Part shown: positions 35,801-42,755 of the stretch, in pieces
Layout of the letters: each line of letters opens with the position of its first letter
Numbering within the stretch: position 1 is the first letter of the stretch
NCBI GenBank assembly: GCA_018881555.1
Contig: JACAXG010000067.1
Span: 4,466,558-4,530,557 of the forward strand
Source of the DNA: Amblyornis subalaris
Taxonomy: Eukaryota > Chordata > Aves > Passeriformes > Ptilonorhynchidae
Length of the DNA stretch: 64,000 bases
Reading direction: 5' to 3'
Made by a program: the position numbers and the translations under genes
Notes under the pieces: model-generated
Database searches by the model: none
What the model was told of the DNA's origin: nothing
Seen by the model: the letters and a program-made list of their open reading frames with translations, nothing else

Positions 35801-38384
35801 TAGCATTTGTTAAGGTATCTGGATTATGGATTTAGGCATCTGGATTACAAATACAGAAGAGAGCAATGCCTAGTTCTTAACCCAGTTACCTCAGATGACA
35901 TGTAATTCAAGTCAGGTTAAGCTAAGATGTAAGTGCAAGTCTATGTTCACAACATCTGAAACAGCTGCAACTATTTAAAAGGCATACAGGAGGACACGAA
36001 AGGAAATCCATGCTTAATCTACTCTCACTAAAGCTGTGCGTCAGAACAACCTTCCTGCAGCTCGCTTGCAGTTTGTGTCCTGAAAAGTCTGTAATCAGTG
36101 GGGATGTTGTTCTTTGCCTTTGGCTGCTTGTTGTTCTCCAGTGAGCTATGTGTTTTATGCTGTTGTTTGTTTTTTTTTAAATTCTGTATCAGGCTGTAAT
36201 TGGAAAAGCACTCTTGAAAAATCAGAACAAGAAAACTGTGCATAGCTCATTAGTGTCTCCTGAAACCAGTCTTGATTACTCTTAGCCACTTCAGGATGAA
36301 AGCAGGTTTGATGTAACTGATTCTTAACCTTTCCTTCCTAAGCACCTTTCAAAAGGAAAAAAAAAAACCTCAACAAAAAGCAGTCTAAAAATTTTAAAAT
36401 TCCCCTAATTTCCCTGTGGTTCTAAAATAATAACTATCTGAAGCAGGAAATGTCTCCATGTTTGCAAATACATATAATTGGCAAAAAAAAAATCATAATG
36501 ATCTTGTTGGTTAATGCAATAGTTTGTACTCTTAGCAGCTGGCTGGGGGTTTCACCTGGATGTGACGTTAATTTTTTGGCTCTGTTGGCCCTTTAGGTTA
36601 AGACTGGGCCATAGACAGAAGATAAGATCACTTATGCCATGTCTGATTTCTCTATAGGGAGAATTTTAGCCTCTTCATACTGAGTAATTTCTGAGCCAGA
36701 AAATATTTCTTACTTAAATTGCTGTAGTGTTAATAATATTCACTTTGTCTAGTACCAGACCATGGGACCCTTTGAATGATATGATCCAGTTTGAAAAAGA
36801 TGGCACAATCCAAACAAAAGTTCGACATCGGACACCAATGGTATGTTCCAGTTCTGACAGCACGTGCAAGATCCAGGAACTTGTGTATATTATGCATTAT
36901 GTGTATAAAGATCATCAGAGCACTGGGATTGATGGGAGATGCTGTTATCCTACAAAAATGTTGTTTCCACAGTCCATACCTAGTCTTTCACTTCTGTGTT
37001 GCATCGTAAGCTGTAAAGATGACTTGATTGGATAGGAATATAAAATATGCAAAATTGAGCTCAGCAGTTTAATGTGTATTTTCCCTTAAATGGGAAGATG
37101 CACAAAATTCAAACTGCTAATACATCAAAAATTTTAACTTGGACTTCTATTAAATATTGTGTTTTTAACTGTTACTGTAAGAATGAGCTGCTTTGCTACA
37201 GTTCTGGTTCTCTGGAAATGACACATAAATTTATCAATTTTAGGTTACTGTTCCAAAAATCAAACGAAAGCCAGCCAGTCAGAAGAAAGGAGAGTGTGGT
37301 TTCTCATCCCCGGAGCCTGATAACCAGGATTCCTCTGGGAGTGAAGGTATGAAAAGATACATTTACATACAGAAAAAATAAATTTATTTGACAGCTAAAG
37401 AGTTCAGTGTCACACATACTCTTCTTATCCCAATGTTTGTATTATGCTTTAGTTCTATCCAACATGAAGCACATTTTGGAAAACAAAAGGAGCAGAATGG
37501 CTCATGTTTTTAATTGCAAATTTTCCTGTCCTTTTAAATGCAGTGTAGATAGGCTTAAGTGCCGCACATATTTAATACCTCGTGGAAAAAGAGTGGTGTT
37601 CATAAGTGCTTTTCTTTCTTAAAACAAGATTGTTTTAATTTGTAGATTAGTATGTGGTTAGAGAATATATTTTTTGTTGTTGATAATGCTTGCAGAAACT
37701 AAACAATAGGATGAGTGTTTAAAAGATACTTCAAGCACTTAAGTTGCTGTCCTTCTGTGCTATAGGTGGCTGTGAAATAAAGTTTTCAATAGAAGCGAGA
37801 TAGAAAACTTTCTCCTCATTTTTACAACAGGTTTAGTTTGTCATTCGTACTTTGTTCCTTTTATGGCAGCAGTCGCATCAGTCAATTACATCTCGCTTTT
37901 GTATCCTTCTAGCACAACTTCTGAAGCATAATACAAGAATAAGGAAAAAAGGGGCAGACCTTGGTGAACTGCAGTTTGCCATTGAGTCTATAAAGGAAAC
38001 ACAGGAAGACATTAAGAGGTAGTACTAATTAAAATGCTTTAAAATGGTTTAGAGAATAGTAATTTCATAGGTTTTTTTTTTTTTCTCCTTAGAGATTGGT
38101 ATGTTTCTTTACTCTTCTCAAATATTGATTGCTCATTGATGTTTTATAGTTTTCCTCAAAAGCTGCCTTCAGTAGGGATCCCTAACATAGAAGAAAATGC
38201 CAAATTGTCTAGTTTGTCATTTACAAGATATTGTTTTCTATCTTACAGGGAGATCATGGCGCTACGAAATAGAGTCACTTCTAACTCATCACCCATGGAC
38301 TACCATTCCTTGCAGTTTAAGCACTATGTCTTCATTTCGCTCATGGTTCTACTACAGCTTATCATTAATTTCTTGTTCAAGTAG
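11730..38384 (+). CDS. OSBPL8: OSBPL8 (ORP8), 20 C-terminal coding exons; 5' exons lie left of the window
   Basis: Encodes oxysterol-binding protein-related protein 8, an ER-anchored lipid-transfer protein. In the known family it exchanges phosphatidylserine for PI4P at ER-plasma membrane contact sites. Twenty exons with GT/AG borders join in consistent phase to 2456 bp: 818 residues counting the split first Gly, then TAG. Length and sequence match human ORP8 from about residue 73 to its end (889 aa). Visible parts, numbered within this fragment: a basic stretch (about 50-68), PH domain (about 81-196), acidic Ser-rich linker (about 240-310), ORD lipid-binding domain (about 333-690) with the family fingerprint EQVSHHPP at 438-445 across an exon junction, and a hydrophobic C-terminal anchor (about 800-818). 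No frameshift or premature stop is seen. BBS10 follows on the same strand. The start codon and promoter are outside the window. Confidence 0.97.
11801..15129 (+). other. OSBPL8 intron
   Basis: A 3.3-kb intron. It contains a short TA-rich microsatellite at about 13212-13236 and a GC-richer patch at about 12200-12360. No exon, RNA gene or clear transposon is recognised. Confidence 0.65.
15130..15210 (+). CDS. OSBPL8: OSBPL8 exon, residues 25-51
   Basis: The acceptor is gaatttcag and the donor GTAAAT; 81 bp, phase 0 at both ends. It encodes a Ser/Lys-rich, probably disordered segment ([11 protein letters not shown]...KKESLK) closely matching human ORP8. Confidence 0.94.
15211..16063 (+). other. 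OSBPL8 intron
   Basis: The segment at about 15425-15500 faintly resembles an antisense CR1 tail but is too decayed to call. Nothing else is seen. Confidence 0.55.
16064..16165 (+). CDS. OSBPL8: OSBPL8 exon, residues 52-85
   Basis: 102 bp, phase 0 at both ends, with a tttacag acceptor. The donor GTCAGA is weak because it has C at +3, but the frame and the human exon junction (K|I) require it. It encodes the basic segment [15 protein letters not shown] and the first PH strand, SGWLK. Confidence 0.94.
16166..17400 (+). other. OSBPL8 intron with a 56-nt hairpin
   Basis: At 16565-16620 an outer stem (GCACTA with TAGTGC, continued past a bulged A) encloses a perfect 10-bp inner stem (16577-16586 with 16590-16599, loop CAA). 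No other feature is seen. Confidence 0.6.
17401..17604 (+). CDS. OSBPL8: OSBPL8 exon, core of the PH domain
   Basis: 204 bp, phase 0 at both ends, acceptor atcttctag and donor GTTAGT. It encodes residues 86-153, including [20 protein letters not shown] and the FKLFHP strand of a PH domain. This domain contributes to binding plasma-membrane phosphoinositides in ORP5/ORP8. Confidence 0.96.
17605..21425 (+). other. OSBPL8 intron
   Basis: A 3.8-kb intron with a GC-richer patch at about 20220-20400 and a 104-bp A/C-only tract at 21078-21181. No exon or transposon is recognised. Confidence 0.6.
21078..21181. repeat. 104-bp tract made only of A and C
   Basis: Every base on the plus strand is A or C (CCAAAAAACC and CCAACC patterns, CCACCACCACC in the middle), so the minus strand is only G and T. 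It has no fixed repeat unit. The open frame across it is a by-product of composition. Confidence 0.95.
21426..21510 (+). CDS. OSBPL8: OSBPL8 exon, PH domain continuation
   Basis: 85 bp, acceptor tatttcaag, donor GTAAAC, ending in phase 1. It encodes residues 154-181 (GPKGEAVG...[10 protein letters not shown]...SESD), near-identical to human ORP8. Confidence 0.95.
21511..22652 (+). other. OSBPL8 intron
   Basis: 1.1 kb, AT-rich. No feature beyond the splice signals. Confidence 0.6.
22653..22824 (+). CDS. OSBPL8: OSBPL8 exon, PH C-terminal helix
   Basis: 172 bp, acceptor tgtctttag, donor GTAAGT. The [10 protein letters not shown] motif at residues 184-193 is the C-terminal helix that closes a PH domain, with the invariant Trp present. 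After it comes the conserved stretch [20 protein letters not shown]. The exon ends in phase 2. Confidence 0.95.
22825..23433 (+). other. OSBPL8 intron, left of the antisense LTR
   Basis: AT-rich intron sequence with nothing recognised. The intron continues through two mobile elements to 26530. Confidence 0.6.
23434..24140 (-). mobile_element. Truncated endogenous retroviral LTR, antisense to OSBPL8
   Basis: On the plus strand it opens TGTAGTGGGTTGATGG, which is the reverse complement of a bird LTR end (...CCATCAACCCACTACA). Inside is the degenerate minisatellite-like block with repeated CTGCTCCAGC, CCCACGGG and CACAGG-type units (about 23760-24030) seen in this LTR group from memory. A minus-strand AATAAA lies at 23617-23622. 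The other end, near 24140, is truncated and no target duplication can be defined. The class is not certain. Confidence 0.72.
24141..24639 (+). other. OSBPL8 intron between the LTR and the CR1
   Basis: AT-rich, with a small repeated AGCATATTAT motif at about 24486-24520. Nothing else is recognised. Confidence 0.55.
24640..26400 (+). mobile_element. Decayed CR1 retrotransposon, reverse transcriptase region
   Basis: Broken frames spell out the CR1 ORF2 protein in order: [11 protein letters not shown] at about 24913, [11 protein letters not shown] and SLTSVPGK upstream of 25150, [11 protein letters not shown] at about 25190, the RT motif [14 protein letters not shown] at about 25270, FADNTKLGG at about 25535, and C-terminal pieces [12 protein letters not shown] and [11 protein letters not shown] up to about 26340. 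Stops and frameshifts interrupt it, and the catalytic FADD motif reads FADN, so it is inactive. It lacks the CR1 3' tail of short TTCTATG-like repeats. Both boundaries are approximate. Confidence 0.9.
26531..26765 (+). CDS. OSBPL8: OSBPL8 exon, acidic Ser-rich linker
   Basis: 235 bp, acceptor gttaatag, donor GTAAAA. It encodes residues 240-317, dominated by Asp, Glu, Ser and His ([24 protein letters not shown]), the linker between PH and ORD. The linker is likely disordered and a plausible phosphorylation target (inference). A decayed CR1 copy ends about 130 bp upstream. Confidence 0.95.
26766..28079 (+). other. OSBPL8 intron
   Basis: 1.3 kb. No exon, RNA or transposon recognised. Confidence 0.6.
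28080..28264 (+). CDS. OSBPL8: OSBPL8 exon, start of the ORD
   Basis: 185 bp, acceptor catcctag, donor GTAAGT. It encodes residues 318-378, including [20 protein letters not shown] and [20 protein letters not shown]. These form the lid and first strands of the oxysterol-binding domain. Confidence 0.96.
28955..29036 (+). CDS. OSBPL8: OSBPL8 exon, ORD
   Basis: 82 bp, acceptor gtttgacag, donor GTATAC. It encodes residues 380-406 ([20 protein letters not shown], then GFYKKPK), conserved ORD sequence. Confidence 0.95.
29712..29810 (+). CDS. OSBPL8: OSBPL8 exon, ORD fingerprint 5' half
   Basis: 99 bp, phase 0 at both ends, acceptor tctctttag, donor GTAGCT. It encodes [18 protein letters not shown] to FYIAEQ. 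The last two residues, EQ, open the OSBP signature that the next exon completes. Confidence 0.96.
30273..30369 (+). CDS. OSBPL8: OSBPL8 exon, ORD fingerprint 3' half
   Basis: 97 bp, acceptor ttttcaacag, donor GTAAAT. It starts with [14 protein letters not shown]. The His-His pair binds PI4P phosphate in characterised ORPs. The exon ends in phase 1. Confidence 0.96.
30712..30810 (+). CDS. OSBPL8: OSBPL8 exon, ORD
   Basis: 99 bp, acceptor gaatttcag, donor GTAGTG. It encodes residues 473-504 ([20 protein letters not shown], then [12 protein letters not shown]), closely matching human ORP8. Confidence 0.95.
32307..32404 (+). CDS. OSBPL8: OSBPL8 exon, ORD
   Basis: 98 bp with a strong polypyrimidine tract (long T run, then cttgtag) and donor GTTAGT. 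It encodes [20 protein letters not shown] and on to EFKLK, ORD beta-barrel strands. Confidence 0.95.
33123..33212 (+). CDS. OSBPL8: OSBPL8 exon, ORD
   Basis: 90 bp, phase 0 at both ends, acceptor gttttgcag, donor GTAAGT. It encodes [20 protein letters not shown] and [10 protein letters not shown]. Confidence 0.95.
33778..33914 (+). CDS. OSBPL8: OSBPL8 exon, ORD
   Basis: 137 bp, acceptor ttgttacag, donor GTAAGT. It encodes residues 568-612, including [20 protein letters not shown] and HTVKFEE-like sequence (here [14 protein letters not shown]). Confidence 0.95.
34245..34430 (+). CDS. OSBPL8: OSBPL8 exon, ORD C-terminal part
   Basis: 186 bp, acceptor catttgtcag, donor GTGAGT. It encodes [20 protein letters not shown], then [15 protein letters not shown] and ending in GEWHYKYA. 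The helix with EEAQR is conserved across ORPs. Confidence 0.96.
36753..36840 (+). CDS. OSBPL8: OSBPL8 exon, end of ORD
   Basis: 88 bp, acceptor ttgtctag, donor GTATGT. It encodes [20 protein letters not shown] and [13 protein letters not shown] is a conserved ORD motif. Confidence 0.95.
37244..37346 (+). CDS. OSBPL8: OSBPL8 exon, post-ORD linker
   Basis: 103 bp, acceptor caattttag, donor GTATGA. It encodes a Lys-rich then Ser/Asp-rich linker ([26 protein letters not shown]), about two residues shorter than the human segment as I recall it. Confidence 0.93.
37913..38018 (+). CDS. OSBPL8: OSBPL8 exon, coiled segment before the anchor
   Basis: 106 bp, acceptor tccttctag, donor GTAGTA. It encodes a Lys/Arg-rich piece and the helix [18 protein letters not shown], likely coiled coil, matching human ORP8 ahead of the membrane anchor. 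Confidence 0.94.
38249..38384 (+). CDS. OSBPL8: OSBPL8 terminal coding exon with ER anchor
   Basis: Acceptor atcttacag, then 136 bp to TAG at 38382-38384. It ends with a 17-19 residue hydrophobic segment ([19 protein letters not shown]), the tail anchor that holds ORP8 in the ER membrane. Confidence 0.96.
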
Positions 38385-40219
38385 GAAGTGTGAACAAGGG
38401 CCTTCTTGAACTGGAGTGATCGCACTGTTAACTGGGGACCACATTTTAAGGTGGACTTTAAATGATGCAATATTATGTAAAAGAACTGTGTAGCAACAAC
38501 TTACAGAACTTTGCCTCAGCGTTCATGGTTCAGAATCATACTTCTGTCTACCCAGTTGAAGTAAGAATTGTGTAAGTGCCAGTACACTCTTGCTCCTGGT
38601 GTGTGCCTCTGTCTCGCAGTCATACGACATCAGCCTTGTGTTTATATCGCGTCATATGCTGTCCTGATGAATCTTTACCACAGAATAGATGAGGTTAAAC
38701 ATTCAGAGGTCAGACCCTGTAGGTAGGATGTGATTCCTGTTATGGTAGAATGATGAATGGGCATACTTCATTACATATAAACTTACCATTTTTGTAACAA
38801 AGGAACTTTTGAAGTAGCCAACAGCTTTTGTAAATGGCATTGGGTGTTTGAAAGTAAACTTTTGCTTAAGGTCAAACAAATACATTATTATACAAAAAAT
38901 CGTGAGTGTTAGAAACTGGCAAGTAAAAAGCTGGTCTTTGGGAAATCTGCAACATAATGTCCTTGATTTTTTTTGGAAGTACGATGTTTTTATCCTGAAT
39001 TACTATAGGCTTGTAAGCCAACTGTTTTATTTTATAGCTTTAAAACTTCAGATTCATCATAAAAACATTCCTACATCTACTGTACAGAGCACATTTTTAA
39101 CAGTACAGCACCCAGGGAGGTACTGTCTTGGTCTACTCTCTCAAGAATTGCAAATGTCAAGGACTTCTGGTATGTTTTGTAAGTCTCGATAAATCTACAG
39201 CTTTGAACTTAGATTTGTGTATGGCCATGTCACAGTAAGCAGACAGACTGCTGATGCCAGGACTCTTGGTTATTTTTGAAACAAAATGTGAAGATGAGGA
39301 GGTGTGCTTAGTATGTAGCTTGAGCTGCATCTCCAAAAGGCAGACATTGTAGAATAGGATTTGGACGCTGTCATAAGTACATTTGCAAATGAGAACGTGT
39401 GCGTTTACAAGGGGAAAGGTCAGAAATTGTGTGATGGCTAACACCACATATATAAAAAAAGAGAGGAAAACCCTAAGTGTTTGTGAAATCCCTCCTTACT
39501 GCAATTATATACTACCCACCAGAATACATGGATGCACCTTCTTAGTATGCTGTAGCCGTATAAATTCAAGCAAAGCTTAAGTTTCAATTCAAAACCAGTG
39601 TTTCTAACATTTTTTATTTGAAGAAATATATGCATGTCTAGAACTGGTAAGATTCCAGCAAAAAGTTTAGTGCTGGTGTTTATCTGGTGACTTCCTTGTG
39701 CCAGTCAAGCATACTGGGGCTGTAGTATTGTGAGGATACTCTCTGTAACCCAGGTGAGACAACAGGAGGATGTGTGGCACAATATGAGGGACAGATAAGT
39801 TTGTTTTCAGAGGATCTTCTCAGAAATCAAATCCATCCTGGGCAGGGGAACAGTTTGAAAGTCATATTTGGCTTTTTGCCATGGCCAGGTTAACGCTCTG
39901 CCTTGAGCAGCCTACCTGACTCTCCAGGTGATCTGCCTTTCTGTTCTGCATCAGTCTCACTAGTATTTAGTGAAAATACTGTTTACTCGTTTATCTCTCC
40001 AGCTTATATACTTCTGTGGCCGACACTTTAACGCACTTCCCCTTCTCTTTTACTTTTCCTCTTCCTTGGGCCTCAGCTATGTAAAAGTTTATTGTATAAG
40101 CAGTGACCTTCAGCATATTACTTACATTAACGTGGTTTGGTCTTGAATAATTTTTCTGGAATGTGGTACATTAACCAGATCTTGTATCCATGGGCAAGAC
40201 CAAACCTGGTTGGACTTTT

Positions 40220-40225
40220 ATTAAA
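40220..40225 (+). terminator. Candidate proximal poly(A) signal (ATTAAA) of OSBPL8
   Basis: This is the second-most-common poly(A) hexamer, 1.8 kb after the stop. Use is not proven. Confidence 0.35.
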
Positions 40226-40598
40226 TCTACAGCTGATGAGGCAAAATTTGTGAACATAGAAAGTCCCTTTGTAAACAAACAAACAAAAATAATTACAAAT
40301 GCTTAAGTCTCTGAATGGAAACTGAAGTTTTTATCCATGTATGAAATGGCATTAAGAAAGCAGAATATTATGCCATTCACTTAATGTTCTCAGCCTGGAA
40401 TCTGGCCATTCACTATTGCATTCAGATGTCAAAACTTCAGCTGTCTTAAGATCCATTACAAGCCTTTAAATGTATTCTGACCACGAGAATAGTCCAGTGA
40501 GTGAGATTTGGGCAATAACTTCAATCCCATAAAATAATACTCTGTTAAATTTGTGGTGCTGAAACTCTCGACTGATAGTTACAAGCTTTTATCTCCCT

Positions 40599-40606
40599 TG
40601 TAAATA
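40599..40606 (+). promoter_or_regulatory. Pumilio-type element in the OSBPL8 3' UTR
   Basis: TGTAAATA matches the Pumilio recognition sequence UGUANAUA exactly and lies on the mRNA strand. Confidence 0.4.
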
Positions 40607-41857
40607 GAAATGTCCTTCTGGCTTTTCATGTTTTTTTTAATCACTTCTGTTCAAGAGCAGTGAATAACGCAGTCTGCATGTATTTTTATGTGGACCACAT
40701 GGTAGTAACTGGATGTGACCCAGCCAGTTGGCTGGCAGCTTGGTGTTGGACAATGTCAGACTAAACAGATACTCCACAGCTGAAATTCGCGCTCTTTTCA
40801 ACATAAGTAAAAGACTTGAACAGAGCAAAACAAAATCCCTATGCTTATTTTCCTTTTCAGCTTACTTTTTAGAGTTGGATTCTNTTGTAAAAGTGGTTTC
40901 AGAGATGATCTGCAAAGGTAAAGGATATGTGATGAAACTTTGAAAAGTAAAATTGCAGGCTTCTGTGAGACTGTATGATTAGAGAACTTAAATTCTGAAA
41001 AGTGCAGTGAAAACCTAGTAATTCCTGTTGTGCCAGGTTTTGTATGATGGTCCCTCATTTGAATAGAACAAAGAAATTTCTTCCCTAATTTTTACAGTAC
41101 AGTTGGTCACAGACATGTATGGAGCCTTTTCTTTAGTGCATCACCATTGTCCTGTTTAGCCATGATGTATAGCAGATCTTGACTACTACCTGCTTAAGAC
41201 TGAGCTCTGCACATAGTTATAAAAATTGATTGTACAGTTTGCAGATGTTTGAGGGCTGTAGCCTTCTACTAGTTTTTAAAGTTTAAAACAGCACTTGTTT
41301 TCACATTTGATTTACAAATCTTATTTTGTTTGAGGTTTTTTCTTGTACAGGAAATATTTGCGGAATTTATTGCCATGTGGTTTTGTTGGGTTGGTTGGTT
41401 TGTTTTCAAATGCACTCTATGCCTTTAATTTGCCATTTAGGTACAGGTTGCCTAACTGGGTACAGATGACCTAAGCTAAGAAAAAGTAAATATGCCATGT
41501 GAAATGCAACAAGTATCATTTTCAACTGAAGATGATGTTTCCTGAATTTCACATGTTGATTCCTTTTAAATAGTTGACATTACTTAATGAGGGTTTGTAG
41601 CCCAGTTGTTGTTGTCCTTCCTTCCCCTTGCTAAATTTCACAAATTATTTGAAAGATTGTCCTGTAAAATGTAATGGTTGTGGTTTCTTTTTTTGTTTGT
41701 TTGTTGTTTGCTGCCCTTCTGTGCCTTGGGCAATTTTCTTTTTTTTTTTTTCCTTTTTTTTTTTTTTTGCTAGACTGCTGTTTATGAAACAGACTTGGAA
41801 TTCAAACTTTCCTATAGTTTCTTAATGGCTATTATTTTTGGCTATTACCACTGTTTG

Positions 41858-41865
41858 TGTAAATA
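41858..41865 (+). promoter_or_regulatory. Second Pumilio-type element in the OSBPL8 3' UTR
   Basis: Another exact TGTAAATA on the mRNA strand, 1.26 kb downstream of the first. It would act only if the distal 3' UTR is transcribed. Confidence 0.35.
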
Positions 41866-42402
41866 ACGTATAACAAGAATTCTGTACATCTATTTCAAGA
41901 GTACCCGCAAATCACAGAAAATTTAGCAGATATTCAAATATTGTAAACAGTGCCTTCTTGATGGGTTTCTGTGCTGTTCTGAGACATGTAAAGATTTGTC
42001 AAATTTGTGCCATATGTAATATCTGACCTTTAGTGAGGGCTGTTGTGTTTGAGAACTGATGTTCCTGCTTAGTCAGACTCTGGGGGGAAAAAATCAACTC
42101 TTGAAACATTACATTATTCCCTCTTTCTGGCTCATGAGCCGAGAGTGGAGGATTTTGGATGTTTACGGTGAAGCTGCACTACTTTGTGGTAATACAGAAA
42201 TAGCCCTAACGACATAACTTCACGGAGAGATTATTTGGGGTTTTTCTCTTTTATGCCCTGTCCCGGCCTTTCGCTCTGCCAAGCGGGAAAATCAGCCCTC
42301 AGGACGCGGCGTCTTCCTCCGCCTCCCCGCGTGTCCCGCCCTGTCCGACACCTGGGATCACCGCTTTGTGTGAGGGAGCTGAACTGTTACGGGGCCGCCT
42401 CC

Positions 42403-42408
42403 AATAAA
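42403..42408 (+). terminator. AATAAA at the OSBPL8-BBS10 boundary
   Basis: The only AATAAA on the plus strand between the OSBPL8 stop and the BBS10 start. It overlaps the CCAAT box (CCAATAAA) and is followed by a short GTGTC and later TCTCTGGGCTCTGTG. It may be a distal OSBPL8 poly(A) signal or coincidence. Confidence 0.3.
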
Positions 42409-42555
42409 GATGTGTCGCACCTCCGCGTCTCTGGGCTCTGTGCGCCGCTCCCGACCCCGCTCCTTCTCCCGCTCCCCCCTCCCTCCAGCCCGGCTTCCTC
42501 CGCCCCTGCCCTGGCGCGGCCGTGACGCGCGGCGGCCGGAAAGGGCGGTCCGGGC

Positions 42556-42755
42556 GTGGCGGTGGCGATGGCGGCGGCCGGGTCGGAGCGGCCCCGGCTG
42601 TGGCAGGAGGCGGCGGCGCTGGCGGGCGCGGTGCGCGGCGCGCTGGGGCCGCGGGGCGGGCGGGCGCTGTTGCTGCGCCCCACGGGCGAGGCGATGCCGA
42701 CGCGGGACGGGCGGCGGCTGCTGGAGGCGCTGAGCCTAGAGCCGCCCGCGGCCAG
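42556..42755 (+). CDS. BBS10: BBS10 exon 1
   Basis: Runs from ATG to donor GTACCG, ending in phase 2. It encodes residues 1-66 plus two bases of Arg67. A downstream in-frame ATG (42568) is a possible alternative start. Confidence 0.9.

Larger units (their letters stand above)
32405..38248 (+). other. OSBPL8 introns of the 3' part
   Basis: Introns 32405-33122, 33213-33777, 33915-34244, 34431-36752, 36841-37243, 37347-37912 and 38019-38248. The largest (2.3 kb) has no recognised insert. Open frames near 35100-35700 show no family resemblance. Confidence 0.6.
38385..42230 (+). other. OSBPL8: Probable OSBPL8 3' UTR
   Basis: AT-rich, non-coding, with T runs at about 41738-41768. Human OSBPL8 also has a long 3' UTR (established knowledge). 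I find no AATAAA between the stop codon and 42402, only one ATTAAA at 40220-40225. The true end may therefore be at that site or as far as 42.4 kb, at the edge of the BBS10 promoter. Extent is inferred. Confidence 0.6.
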
